The notes beneath the pieces were generated by a model. The model saw only the letters and a list, made by a program, of their open reading frames with translations, was not told where the DNA came from and searched no databases. The position numbers and the translations under genes were made by a program. A DNA stretch of 64,000 bases from Hetaerina americana. Lineage: Eukaryota; Arthropoda; Insecta; Odonata; Calopterygidae. The stretch's first letter is position 1. The number at the start of each line of letters is the position of its first letter. Location of the stretch: NCBI GenBank assembly GCA_022747635.1, contig JAKTNV010000011.1, forward strand, positions 18,961,481 through 19,025,480, given 5' to 3'. Shown piece by piece: positions 34,050 through 45,789 of this stretch.

Positions 34050-34890
34050 GTTCAACCTTTAAATGTTGAGGTAATGGTGAAGGAGGCATTGGAAGAACTG
34101 GAAGTAGGAATCAAAATCAGTGGAGAATTCATTTAGAAGTTTGGAGATGATCAATCTTTAGTTTTTCAGTCAGCAAAGGGTTTGCAAATGATGCTGAGAG
34201 CATTGGAAATTCAGTCCAATTGGTATGGGATAAGAATAAATGTTTAAAAAACCAAGTTTATGTGGTTTTTAAGAAAGAGGAAGGCTTAGTTGAAAATTAA
34301 AATTGGAGCTCATACCCTAGAGCAGGTGGAACAATTCATGTATCTTGGAAGTGTTTTGGACCAAAATGGTCAAAGTAGTTGGGACATGAGGAGAAGAACT
34401 GCATTAAGCAACTAAGCTTTTATAAGGGGGAGGGAATTGATGACAGGAACATTGAGTGAGGAGATTAAGTAAAGGCTCATCAAATCATTAATATAGAGCG
34501 TAATTTTGTATGGTATGGAAACATGGCCATTGAAGCAAGATGATAGGTATAGATTGACCGTTGTTGAAAGGTGTGTGTGGAGAAGGTGAAGTGGACAGAG
34601 AGGAAAACAAATGACGGTGGGTTAGATATGGTGGGGGAGTGGAGAGGACTTCTGGGGGAAATCCAAAGGAGGCAGGAATGATGGATGCAAAGTATTTTGA
34701 TTGCCAGTGGGATGTTAAAGACTGTGATAGAGGGGAGAATATTGGGCAAACAATGAAGGGAAAGGACTAGGATAAGCATATTGGATTGAATGAAGGGTAG
34801 AAGGAAGTATATGGAATGAAGTGGGACATCCTGTAGTGCCTGATTTCGGGTTGTGTCTTTTGTTAGGAGAGGGGAGGAAGGTATCTGCAA
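34050..34890 (+). mobile_element. RTE-like LINE fragment (RT thumb and 3' region)
   Basis: + frames give LVFQSAKGLQMMLRALE, TLEQVEQFMYLGSVLDQNGQ, GRELMTGTLSEEIK and SVILYGMETWPLKQDDRYR. These are the end of a reverse transcriptase and the conserved ETW..K region. Several stops and shifts. Downstream of ADAMTS. Confidence 0.8.
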
Positions 34891-34899
34891 CACAATTTT

Positions 34900-36270
34900 T
34901 AATGCAATATCAATGCAAAACCTCCCTTAAATGGTAGAATACCTATAATAAATAATAATAATAAAGAAGCAACCTATGAAGAATGATCTGGTGCTTTTGC
35001 AGTTTATTGCATGCATAAATTCCTCTCGGGTCTTTCACCGAGCTAGCATCTTCATTCCATCCAACTTTGTTCATTCAGTGTCTATTCAAAACCTAACTTA
35101 ATAGTTGGACTATCAATCAATTAATACAACCTTACAATAGATTCATTAGTGGGGGTAAAGACTTCATTGCAAAAAAACTTCAAGTTGTGAAAGAAAGTAC
35201 TTGGAAAGTAGGAGTAAATGCAGAGATTAGCAAACAAGAGAATGGAATTGAGAGAGCAGCAGCATCAATATTCAGATTGATAACTGCTGATGGTGTAATT
35301 ATTGCTAGTTTAGCTAACAAATGAATCTTTAGGGGAGGCTGTATTTTTCAATCCTTTTTGATGATATTATTTTTATACTTTTGCTTGAAATTACTACAAG
35401 AATAAAAAGAAGCACAACACATCAGCATGGATTTCAAGACAAACTAGTTTTTCAAAAATCAAAACATAAGCAATAGGGACATACCATTGAAATTACCACT
35501 TAAATTTATTCCTTCCAGTGGAGAATAAATTCTTTCCCGTAGAAACACAAAGTCTTTGATTCTTTCTTTGTGCGTTACGAATGAATCACCAGAAAGTATC
35601 GGCCTCAACCATCTCTTAAATTTAATAATGGTGTTTACTGTACTGTCGTATATTAGGAAATTACTGAAATAGCTTTTGTCATACTCTTTTGCCTTCTTCT
35701 TTTAATTCTGCACTTTGAATTGGCTACCATGTTCCAGAAAGCGCAAAAAGAGATGGATCAACTGGATGAACCAAACATGAGGACAAGCAAAGAGTGCACA
35801 TGGTACAATGTCTTAGGAATTACAATACTATGCATGGAGAAAAAGTCTCATAGATTTTCAAGAATGCAGAGAAATAACTCTTGGCTCCTGCGCTAGGTCT
35901 TCATTTTTTTAAAAATGTGTTCCAAAAGCTATTCCATTTGGTTTGAGAAAAAATTATAGCATCAGCAGAATCAGCCTTTGAAACATTGTCAAGGTAAATG
36001 AAATCCTGTGATGGACATATAAGTTACCAAGACCAAATGATTTTTTTTTCTTCCATCAGATCTTCCCACTAATGAACAGGAAAACTTTTTATGAAAATAT
36101 TTCATTATGAAAATACTACTACCATTGGGTATTCTTCCTACAGGCAACAAGGAAAACCACTCGCTTAAGCTTAACCTATGATTATTCACTATACGATCGA
36201 ATTCAAACTTCCTGCACCACATTAAGTTTCAAATCATTATAACAGTTTTATATCAGTTTAATAATCATCA
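34900..36270. other. Intergenic region between ADAMTS and RpL24
   Basis: Low-complexity AT-rich DNA with (AATAAT) at about 34952-34965; no gene or repeat family recognised. Confidence 0.5.
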
Positions 36271-36440
36271 TATAATTAAGGTAAATAAAATTGACCGTAA
36301 ATAAAAGATAATGTCTTTTCTCTGATATAATTCACATCAACAGCAAGAGACGAACACCAGAAAAATGAATTCATAGTAGTGCGGGTCCTGAAGTTCATCG
36401 ATCGCTCGATCCAGGTCACAATAATTGAAAAGAGCGAGCT

Positions 36441-36518
36441 TATCGATAGTACCATCGAAAGTCTTCCGCGTGTCAACTTTTCTGACGTCAGAATCGAATT
36501 CTTCTTCCGGCCAGCAAA
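36441..36518 (+). promoter_or_regulatory. RpL24 core promoter: DRE octamer, CRE-like palindrome, pyrimidine leader
   Basis: TATCGATA at 36441-36448 is the insect DNA-replication-related element found in many housekeeping promoters. TGACGTCA, a perfect CRE-like palindrome, is at 36483-36490. The pyrimidine run CTTCTTCC starts at 36501, about 18 bp before the ATG, and fits a TOP-type transcription start. The motifs are seen directly; their function is inferred from ribosomal-protein genes in general. Confidence 0.65.
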
Positions 36519-36523
36519 ATGAA
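36519..36523 (+). CDS. RpL24: RpL24 coding exon 1 (5 nt)
   Basis: ATGAA followed by donor GTAAGC at 36524. Together with the first base of exon 2 it gives M-K. Such a tiny first coding exon is common in ribosomal-protein genes. Confidence 0.9.
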
Positions 36524-39500
36524 GTAAGCGCGTGTGGGTTGTATGAATAACTAATCTGGTTTCATTTTTGCCATCTTAGGCTAAAAGGCTGTCTGGTGTT
36601 TACTATCTAATTCTTTCTAACACAATGCATTTATTTGCAGGATCGGACTTTGTGCTTACAGCGGGTATAAAATATATCCCGGCCATGGAAAAACCATGGT
36701 CAAAGCTGACGGAAAGGTAACGTTGGATATCATTTAATTAAATGCTATTAATTGCAGATTTCTTTTAATCCAACCGTTTTCGTTGTTTGTTTTAGATATT
36801 TACTTTCCTGAATGCCAAATGTGAATCCTCACATCTAATGAAGAGGAATCCTCGTAAAGTAACATGGACAGTACTGTACAGGAGGAAACACAAAAAGGGA
36901 CAAGAAGAAGAGCAGGCAAAGAAAAGGACGAGGAGGACACAAAAATTTCAACGTGCTATCGTTGGTGCCTCTCTTACCGATATCATGGCCAAGCGTAACA
37001 TGAAACCTGAAGTGAGGAAAGCCCAAAGAGAACAGGCTATCAGGTACCTTAAGCCCTTAATTTATACGTTTTAGAAAAACTTGTGTCTTTTGGTAAGCAA
37101 ATTTAACGGTCAAATTGATTGTTGAAGTGCTAACTTGTTACTACATTCAAGGCGGCAGGCTATGATAGGAACAAATACATAAATACAGAGCCATGCTGTT
37201 AACAGCTCATGTATTGCCCGATCAAAACTTAATAATGTTGCTTAACTGAGACTTATTCGGAGAGGCAGGAACTCCCGCCTAAGACCTTAAGAAAGCTTCT
37301 CAATTTAATCCTAGTGATATTGACATTATTCTGACACATTGAATGTTGTACTCGTGATGTACGCTCTTGTATAATTATATTGAGCGAGGAAATTCTTGAG
37401 TAAAGCTAACTTGAATTATACTAAAATTATGTTTGAGTTTAGGGTATTCTTATCTCACTGTGCACTTCGACTTTGAATGAAAAGTGAAATTCAATAGTGG
37501 ACTTACATCTTTTGCGTTGTTAGTATTAGTATTGGACCTCAGTTCTTGGTCTTTGTAGGAATTTAACAGGTTTGTCTCTCATTCATTATTTTTGCGTGTT
37601 TACTTCCAAGCATTACTAACCCCAAAACTGCATTTGTTAGATGTAGAAGATGAACTGTTCACTTTTCAAAGTTTCCATGTCAAGTTCATGACTATTGATG
37701 CCACTAATTGCATAGGTGAAGGGTAGGTTGAATGTTGATCGTTAGTCCGTACCTATCTGACAAAGAGTAGGACTTAACTCTCTACTTAAACGTCCGTAGA
37801 TAAGTTATTTGAATGTTTCGTGTATATTTTTTGCATTTATTGTTCAAAATGGGAAAAAGAAATGGAAATCATTAGTATTTAATGTACTTTAAAGAAAAAT
37901 GCTGGAAATAGGTAAATACTCTTAATTGTAAACAATGTGGCAGGTGTGAGTTGTAGATGAAGATTTACATTTTGAGTTGGTCGTCAAAGGAATCCACATC
38001 AATTCAACTTTATTTGTAAGAGTCTAGACGTTCATTTCAAAAGTAAGGAGGGGATCTAATAGATTTAATTATTTTGGAAGTCAATAGTAAGTACGGGAAG
38101 TGTATTGGTGAGAACCTCGCATATAACATTGTTTTGACTATTTAGATGGTTATTTCTCTTCTGGTGGTCATGCAATATTGGAAGGTTGTATTGATCGAGA
38201 ACTGCAGTTTTTCCCAAAATTAATAATTCATAGACTATAGACAATAGTGCCTCCATGCCCAGTTCCTTGCCTCACTGTAAAAACATACGTTTATTATATT
38301 ACTACGAGGGTCATCCGGAAAGTAGTACCCGTTCGTGAAATAGACACAAAAGTAAATATTAACAAACATAAAAAATTTTATTTGAAAGAGGATACTTTAA
38401 ACTACTTCTCAACATAATCTCCAAGCAAATTAAGGCATTTGTCATAACGTGTGACAAGTTTCTGTATTCCTGCTGCATAGTCCTTCGCCGCCAGCTCATT
38501 GAGATACGCGAGGGACCCATCTTGCACAAATTTTTGCATAATGCAGATGGTGTTTAGCAATTTCATGAACAATTGTTCGAGAAACATTGGGAAAATGCTC
38601 ACAGATGTCATCAATTGTGACGCGCCGATCGTTCCTCACGAATTCGTCAACTGAGCTCACCAGTTGGTCTGTAATGACAGACGGTCTCTCCGAACGCTCA
38701 TCGTCGTGTGTGTTCCCCCTCCCCATGTTGAAGTTGCGACACCACCGCCGAACAGACGACTCGTCCATTACATTGTCTCCATACACCTCCTTTAATTGGC
38801 GATGAATATCACATGGGCGAACGTTTCTTGCATTGAGGAATTTAATCACTGCCCTCACTTCACAACTGGCGGCGTTCTCAATTTTTTTAAACATTGTAAA
38901 CAATCACAGAAACAACACAGGCAATGCTAGTGTCACGCAACTTGGCTCAGAGAAGGCAGACAAGCCACTGAAGCTATCTGACCTCGTCCAGCGGCTACTC
39001 GCGTCGTCAGCACTTCATGCGACACGAACGGGTACTACTTTCCGGATGACCCTCGTATTATGGTGCCTCATAATGTTAACATCTTCTTACTGGTTTACAT
39101 TTGTATCATGCTATCAATTTTGTAGCTGATGTTTGCCCATATCAAAATGTTAAATGTGCATTTCTTGGAGGTTGTGGCAGTTAATTTAGTGTAGAACAAG
39201 TTTCACTCCTCCACTATTCTGTTTGTCCTTTTTTCTGCTTGTAAGCTGGAAAAATGCTTATTTCAACGGTGAATTACAAATTAATAGTAATTTTGCTCAT
39301 ACTATTAATGTCCATCGCGGTAATATGGTGTTAATTTGTTATGAGTAGCATTCAATAATATTTTCCTGTTTATGTCATAGAAATAGCTGTACAAGATTTA
39401 ATAAACAACTGCTGTCTACATGCCCTTAAACCATGGAAAAATATTATTATTGGTGTCATTCTTAGTTATCGCTATAGTTTAAATAATCATTGAATTTGAG

Positions 39501-41333
39501 AGCAACAAGCTCATTTCACTGCACAAAATTCTGCCACCAGGTGTTGCAAGAGTTAAAAAGTCATCATATTTTTTCGAAAAGAAATTGGGTAATTTTTTTG
39601 TTGTATACACATGAAACATGGTTTACAAGATCCAAACATTAAACAGGATAATTATTTAGTGTCTTATTTATTATGAGCCTACTCAAGGTAAATGACGGAA
39701 AAGATAGCTTTGTTTCACCTGTTTACTTTCTTGCATAAGTGAGATGGGCATTGACATTGAATGCATGAAAATTTGGTGTAAGAACTAGGAAGTATGTATT
39801 TAGTATATTTACTTGGTATTTTAAATACATTGATGGCATTTTAATGAAGCTGTGGAGTATGAACAACATTCTATCAGTAATGAGGGTATCATATGTACAG
39901 TATTGGTAGTGCTCGTCCAAATTTTGATTGCAAATGGTGAACAAAATGCCAGTGAATTAATCCCCTCTGATGGACTTCTAGCTTTGAGATTTAGTTTTAA
40001 TATTTACTTCGGCTTCTTTGATCAAATAGTTGCTGTAATTTCTTTAAATCTAATGACTAATCTCTTTAATTACAGAGCTGCCAAGGAACAGAAGAAGTCA
40101 GTTAAGCAGGCTAAGAAAGCAACTCAACCAGCCAAGGTAAAATATTCTGTTGTTAATTACAGCCCATTGAGAATTTCTTTTCTCTGTGTTGATTTGGATT
40201 TTAACATTATAAAAGTGAAAGTTATTTGTTATTGCAAGTTTCACTGGAAGTGAATGCCTGCAGAATTGTGGAACTTAAACATTATACAATTTGAAATAGG
40301 AGAGCTTCAATGTTATTTTCATCGGATGGGAGTGGGAATATTTTCTCTCGCATCAATTCCACTGATTTAAAGCCAATGGGATTATTTTTTTTTTAGAATT
40401 TTGTATTAAAGATGACCTCATGTGATGTAGCTATTCTCATCTCTCATTATTCATAATTTTGTTTTGCTAGTTTTGGTTTAAATTTGAATTCATTTTAAAT
40501 TGCTGTCTTCATTTGGTGAGATTCACCTTCACAATAGCAATATGAAGTCTCTCATTGCCCCCTGAATGTACCCTTCAGGTTAAAAGGCCAGTGTTCAGGG
40601 GTAATCAGTTTTTGCACCATATAGGATTATTAGTAGTATTTCAGAAGTAGTTTTATTTATTACAAAGGTAATATTTTGCTATCCTTTTTCAAGTAGGAAG
40701 TAGATTGATGACATGGAGGAAAATCAGAAAAATTAATTCTGCATGTATAAGTCACAGGGAGTGGCCTGGAAATACTATTCTTGCAAATGAAGAATGTTTC
40801 TCTAATCTTTGTGTCTCAAGTAGTATGTAGCCCTGGTACCCAGTTTTGAGATGTCTGGTGAAGTTAAGTGTTGTGGCTACATCATCATGTTATTTCTTTA
40901 GAATTTGCCAGTTTGTATCTTTTGCCAAACCTTATACCCCCTCAGGAATAAGCTTCATGAACCATTACTATGTATTGATTTAATCAGAAGGGGCATTCAA
41001 GTAAGTCATTCCCTTAATGAAATGCATCTCAGGCCAACTGATTTGGCTCAAAGCTAATAATAATTCCTAATGTTTGGGTGCATTATTTCTCCATTTTTTG
41101 TTACCAAACAGATTCTCTTAATTGAAACATACAGGAATTAAGCAAATTGATTATGTTACTCTGGTTTGGCAACAAATTGCTCTCCAGGCTATTTTTTTTT
41201 TTTCGTTTTTCAACACTAGGTTGAGCCTTATATAATTCCATTTTTTATTATTTTACAGGCCAAGCCTGCTCCTAAGGCAAAGGTAGCGAAAGTTCAGCAG
41301 AAGAGTGCTCCAAGAGTTGGTGGAAAACGTTAA
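36519..41333 (+). CDS. RpL24: Ribosomal protein eL24 (RpL24), complete, 5 exons
   Basis: Component of the cytosolic 60S subunit at its interface with 40S. Joined exons: 36519-36523, 36641-36716, 36796-37043, 40076-40136, 41259-41333, giving 154 aa, the usual eL24 length. The N-terminal zinc-ribbon-type domain reads [16 protein letters not shown] and [15 protein letters not shown], followed by [13 protein letters not shown] and the basic helix [18 protein letters not shown] Lys/Ala-rich tail ends SAPRVGGKR, the canonical C-terminus. The first coding exon is only ATGAA, typical of ribosomal-protein genes, with the start a few bases after a pyrimidine-rich leader. Intron 3 is about 3 kb and hosts a deleted mariner. 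AATAAA is at 41357-41362. Confidence 0.97.
36641..36716 (+). CDS. RpL24: RpL24 coding exon 2
   Basis: Acceptor TTGCAG ending 36640, donor GTAACG at 36717. Encodes [19 protein letters not shown] and VKADGK. Confidence 0.96.
36796..37043 (+). CDS. RpL24: RpL24 coding exon 3
   Basis: Acceptor TTTTAG ending 36795, donor GTACCT at 37044. Encodes [14 protein letters not shown] through [11 protein letters not shown], most of the conserved body of the protein. Confidence 0.97.
38305..39055 (-). mobile_element. 751-bp mariner deletion derivative in RpL24 intron 3
   Basis: Perfect 33-bp terminal inverted repeats (outer bases CGAGGGTCATCCGGAAAG) are flanked by TA on both sides (38303-38304 and 39056-39057). 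On - a frame from about 38903 encodes the intact N-terminal DNA-binding region: [35 protein letters not shown] and [19 protein letters not shown]. It then jumps to the C-terminus [18 protein letters not shown] in another frame. The D,D34D catalytic core is deleted. Confidence 0.9.
39060..40070. other. RpL24 intron 3, 3' part
   Basis: AT-rich, no snoRNA box C/D pair that I could support, no repeat recognised. The same holds for intron 4 (40137-41258). Confidence 0.45.
40076..40136 (+). CDS. RpL24: RpL24 coding exon 4
   Basis: Acceptor TTACAG ending 40075, donor GTAAAA at 40137. Encodes [20 protein letters not shown], the basic tail. Confidence 0.93.
41259..41333 (+). CDS. RpL24: RpL24 coding exon 5 and stop
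   Basis: Acceptor TTACAG ending 41258. Encodes [15 protein letters not shown] and SAPRVGGKR, stop TAA at 41331-41333. Confidence 0.95.
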   Translation, partial: AKPAPKAKVAKVQQKSAPRVGGKR

Positions 41334-41356
41334 TATGTGTCTCTTATGTTGCGCTA

Positions 41357-41362
41357 AATAAA
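41357..41362 (+). terminator. RpL24 polyadenylation signal
   Basis: AATAAA 24 bp after the RpL24 stop, followed by T-rich sequence. Confidence 0.8.
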
Positions 41363-42108
41363 GTGATAAACAGTATTGTGGTTTTATGATTTTTACTATT
41401 CTACAGGTTCCCGGAGTGTAATTGCATGGAAACAATGTTTTACATAACCAATTAAAAGTGATTTGATAATTATAAGTATTAAGGTTCAATAAGTCAATTG
41501 GGACTTATAAGATTTGCATAATTTCTTCTTGCCTTGGTGATGCCAGCCCCAGTTGTGAAGTATAGTTAGATATTACTGTTCTTCACTCTATCTTAAGTAT
41601 TTCTGACATACCTATCGAGTATACCTGGCATAATTATCTCTCATGTCAGGTTTATTGATTCAGTTTTGTAAAGCTATGGATTGAATTGAAGTCATGCCAC
41701 CAAAAAATTGTAAGTTTAGTTTTCCGTTGTTCTGCTGAGCAAAATATCAAATTAAATTATTGTAAAAATGTCTTCTACAGAACTTCTGTCCATTTCATAG
41801 TTGCCTCCTTGCCCAAGTAATTGTGCACATTAGGATGTTTGGTTCTGGGGGCTTGAGCTAGTGTAATGATGCATGCTTATTTTCTTATTGCTGGCTACTT
41901 GCTCTCTAGTTGAATGCAGTCTGTGAAATTGTGGCTGTACTCTCATTGTCAAACCCTGGGGGAATGGATATTTTATTATCATTACAATGCAAACTGGCAA
42001 TCTGCTAGGCACAATTAAACCAATCGATGAGTAGAAATAGGCCAGTTAATAGCCAAATAAAAATACCAGAAACTAAAATAATTTCAGTCAAGGTGAATAG
42101 GCATTCTC

Positions 42109-42271
42109 TTAATAAATGAAAAAGAAAAACTTTGTTTCAATCCACCACTTTATTTAAGGTACGACTAGTTTCGACGCTACGGCATCATCCTCGGGTACCG
42201 TAGCGTCGAAACTAGTCGTACCTGAAATAAAGTGGTGGATTGAAACAAAGTTTTTCTTTTTCATTTATTAA
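42109..42271. repeat. Foldback element with complete hammerhead-like motif
   Basis: Arms 42109-42182 and 42198-42271 are 74 bp with one mismatch, loop 15 bp (CATCATCCTCGGGTA). Arm text includes CAATCCACCACTTTATTT and GGTACGACTAGTTTCGAC. It lies between RpL24 and CRYL1. Confidence 0.93.
42158..42199 (-). ncRNA. Hammerhead-ribozyme-like motif, all three helices
   Basis: On -: helix I strand GGTAC (42199-42195), core CCGAGGA (42194-42188; one change, U4 to C), extra T, stem GATGC (42186-42182), loop CGTA, stem GCGTC (42177-42173). Then GAAAC (42172-42168), loop TA, GTC (42165-42163) and helix I partner GTACC (42162-42158), which pairs perfectly. Cleavage would follow C42163. The U4 change would impair activity. 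Confidence 0.6.
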
Positions 42272-43500
42272 AATGAACTTCCACAAAGTTGAGGCTGAAA
42301 CTATTGAGGGCATTCTCTTCTTGAAGCTCCTGATGTTTATTTGAAGTTTTCTTAAATGTCCTGGTAATTTTTTACAATCACTCTTATTTATGAAGGAATG
42401 ATAACTTAGTCTTTCGTTTGAATGAGCTATTTTACTTAGTATGTACTTAGTTCTCTCCCTTTGTAGCCTACAGCTTGTCTTCATTGTCTTTCCATGTACA
42501 ATTTAAACAGTTCCCCCTACCTTCCTATTGTTAATCTCTTATTTAATATGCCCCATCATCTAAAATGTCACTTATACTCTCCCCTTTTGAATTAACTTAA
42601 AATGAAGTGAGCAGCTTTCCTTTGGACCCTTTAAATTGTTTTCTTTAATTAATTGTGATGAGGGTCCCATGAAGTTGAGCCATACACTAATAAGGGTATT
42701 TTACTATTCTCCTTACCATTGCCTGTGTAACTTAGGATACCAACCCTGAAACTGGAGAGCCTCATTATTTTACCTCTCAAAATCCTCATTGATTTAAGCT
42801 ATAACAAAGTGAATCTGGTCTTTGGATTAATTATCAATTTCTCATGGCATAATATGCAAACCTATTATGAGCTGTGAAAGTACCCAAGTCATCACAATTC
42901 CTTATTTTGGATGTTCATCATGACATAATTGGTGAAGGTTTTTCATGGTTGAATGTTTAAGACGCATCCTGTCTCATTTCACCTCCAGTAATTTTTTTCT
43001 GATGCCTCTCCTTATGGAATAATAGTTCAACTATTGGCTTTCTATTTCTTTTCATTGTTTTAATTACACCATTGATCTGATTGCGTACGTCAAGTTTCAT
43101 TCAAATTCAATAGAATAGAAAATAAATTATTGTTACTGTGTTAACATTATTTCAACTTTTGGGGTTCGATTATGCAATTCATCCATGCAACCTTTTTCAG
43201 TTGAGAATGCACGACAATATCAATTTGTATTTGTTCAGTTACATGGTGTAACTACCATTGAAAGGGTTATCCTTGCCATCCTAGAAAATTCTGCATGTTG
43301 TCTGGTAGATTAATTTAAGAATGTTTATTGTGTGTTGGAAATTGGCTGGTGTGAGCAGTTACTTATGTAATGACTGTGATACTACACAGTTCATTGAAAT
43401 GTTTCCTGTAACTTATTTCACTGCTGGAATCCTGCATATGGTGTAGTCTTTAAACTCACTAAACACTGGAGACAATACTGACAGAATATTCGCTTTGAAT
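42272..43500. other. Intergenic, unassigned
   Basis: Between the 42.2-kb foldback and a SINE fragment. The - frame at 42484-42212 has no known domain. Probably old LINE or unique sequence. Confidence 0.4.
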
Positions 43501-43509
43501 TTAACTGTT

Positions 43510-43640
43510 AAGAATGGGTATGTGGTAGTCCAAGGGTAAAGGGTTGGACTACTGACCCCCTACTTTGATGAATGAATTTCATATGCTGTATGACTGAGTG
43601 AACTCTACCAAACCAGCCACCGGGTTGATTACATTGTTTA
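43510..43640 (+). mobile_element. SINE family B fragment
   Basis: TGTGGTAGTCCAAGGGTAAA, GGGTTGGACTACTGACC resembles the head and GAGTGAACTCTACCAAACC the tail; the middle is deleted. Confidence 0.5.
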
Positions 43641-43899
43641 TGGTTGTGCAAAGAATATTCCTTTCAAGAGAATTAAAATTATGCAGTAGGTGCAGCATGC
43701 TCAAGAGGATTTTATGAATATCAATAGTTTCATGTTAAAAGGCAGATTTACATGAGCTGTGGTACTAAGCACTGACCAAAAAACTGAATTACTTGGTCAC
43801 ACATTACAATAAATCACAAATTATTTCCATATTGCAACAACTAAGTTTTCAGTCTCATCCCATGATTTTTATTAATAATGTGTACTTCTTAACTAAATT

Positions 43900-45785
43900 C
43901 TGTCCCAAATTCGTATCCCTCCATCTGTCATCTTCATTCTCATCGTAATCATTGGTTGTTCAATCCTAAGATTGGTTGACAGCAGCCCTCCATCCTACTC
44001 TATTGGATACTAATTGGCCTTCACCTGATATTTTTTGCAATGTACCTATTCATTTGTCCCATGTATTTATCCCTTGACCTTCCTCATGGCACTTCTCCTT
44101 TCTATTATATTCTGGAAGAACCCATTTTGCCTTAGGTTGTGGCCAATCCATGGTTCTTCTTTTCTCTACAGTGTTCCTTCCATAAGGTGTATACTTCATT
44201 TATTATTTTTGCCATCCATTTGATTTTAACCATCCTTCAGCTCCAGGTTTCATAGGCTTCTAGTCTTTTCTGATGGTCCATACCTCTGATACATATGGAG
44301 TGCCAAGCTCCATACGAATGATTTCACATCTTGTTTCCTCGTCTGTAGTTCTATCTGCTGTGAACACAGCAGTTGTCTTTCAATTGTGAATGCTCTTTTA
44401 GCTTGAGCTATTCTTTGCTTGATGTCTGTAGTACTTCTTCCGTCCCATGTGATGGTACTTCTGAGATAGGTGAAGGAATCTACTAATCTAAATCGCTATT
44501 TATGTCTGCACAGGAGTAGCTCTTGCAATTCTTCACCTGATACTTATATCTCCTTACTAGTATTTAGTTTATTTGGTATCTTGCGATATCCCCTGGCATC
44601 TTCCATGTGTACATCGTCTTTCGTCGATGTTGTAAGAAGACGGTGTCAGCTAATACCATATTCTTCTCATTGCAGAACTCGACTAGTCTTTCTCCTTTGA
44701 CGTTCCGTTTTCCCAGCCCGAAATTTCCGACGCTTCGACCTTCCTTCCCCTCTCCGACTACGTTCGTCTCCCATTGTGATGAGATTTTCTTTCCCCTTCA
44801 CCTGTCCGGGGACTTCCTCCATTTGCTCGTATACTTCTATTTCTTCTTAAGCATGGCCAACTCTTTCCAGCTTCACCACCAGAATTCTCTCGTCGTACGG
44901 CAATATTGCCTTCGTGTAATCTTCTGCCCCATTCTTTCTTCGGTATGATGCCAACGCCTGCGATTCTCCGGTCGTCGTAGTAGTATTTAGGGGAGGCGAC
45001 CGACAGCTGAGGTCATTTGCGCCATAGGGGATGTATAGAAAAGGGTGGAGAGAAACCCGGCGTCAGCATTAGATAATTTTACGAAAGGCGCCAAGGGGTC
45101 CGCAGTGAAACGTCCCATCCGACGGACGGCGTACTCACTCGAAGTGCCCTTCACAAAGCACCTCACGTAGGGATCGAGATACCACTGAAAAATATTCAAC
45201 ACCGCCGGGATTTGAACCCGGGCCCTCTGGTCGGGAAGCCAGTACATTAGCCCCCGCACCATCTCGATCCCCCCTCCGATCGTCTTCCGAGTATATAACT
45301 CGATATCCGTAGCTCCAGTGGTCGTCTGCTCCCGTTCATTTGATTTCGCCAACTCCCAAATGTCTTCACCCAGCTATCTTTCTCTATTGAATGACCCATT
45401 TCTATCTCGGCGTTCTCCAGCTTTCCGCTCCCCCTTAAGGATCTTAAATTACCGTGGCCATATCCTGCATCTGACTTTCCTGACCGATTAGCCCTACCCA
45501 GTAATCCCCATCCGATTGGGGGACTATTTTACCAGGATACCACCATCATATCTTAAATAGGTGGAGCTGCAAAACTCCGCGGTAGTTTCCCGTTGCCTTC
45601 CACATCACAGTACTTCGGCCGATTCCGTGAACTTCCACTCAAACGCCCGAAGCTGTAGATGTTGATGCCGGACCGATCTCCTTGATCTGCGCCATTAATA
45701 CTTTCTTCTGAGAGTCTGTCAGTAGCGAGGTCACTTCGTGTTTCGCACAACAGACAACTTTCACAGCTGGTAAATATTTTCCGAC
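43900..45785 (-). mobile_element. RTE-like LINE with endonuclease, RT core deleted, SINE-interrupted
   Basis: On - from 45785: 5' region GNGKLPRSFAAPPI, endonuclease start RGSGKLENAEIEMG, then a SINE inserted at 44974-45273. The endonuclease resumes after it with AGVGIIPKKEWGRR, and in another frame MGDERSRRGEG, FCNEKNMVLADTVFLQ and YTWKMPGD. Near 44478 the frame ends at CADINSDL and jumps to the thumb: VDSFTYLRSTITWDGRSTTD, IKQRIAQAKRAFT. The whole RT core is therefore missing. Confidence 0.78.
44974..45273 (-). mobile_element. tRNA-derived SINE, family A, complete copy inside a LINE
   Basis: Reverse complement of the 8.8-kb copy over its length, including the head (CATCTCGATCCCCC end at 45273), GGATTTGAACCCGGGCCC box B complement and the TAGTAGTATT tail. 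It interrupts the endonuclease frame of the RTE-like LINE at 43.9-45.8 kb. Confidence 0.87.
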
Positions 45786-45789
45786 AAAA

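Noticed and set aside
34480..34893. 137-aa minus-strand frame
   Set aside because: Antisense of an RTE-like LINE fragment that is coding on +.
37044..40075. Box C/D or H/ACA snoRNA in the RpL24 introns
   Set aside because: Expected by analogy with ribosomal-protein genes, but I could not find a convincing box pair with a closing stem.
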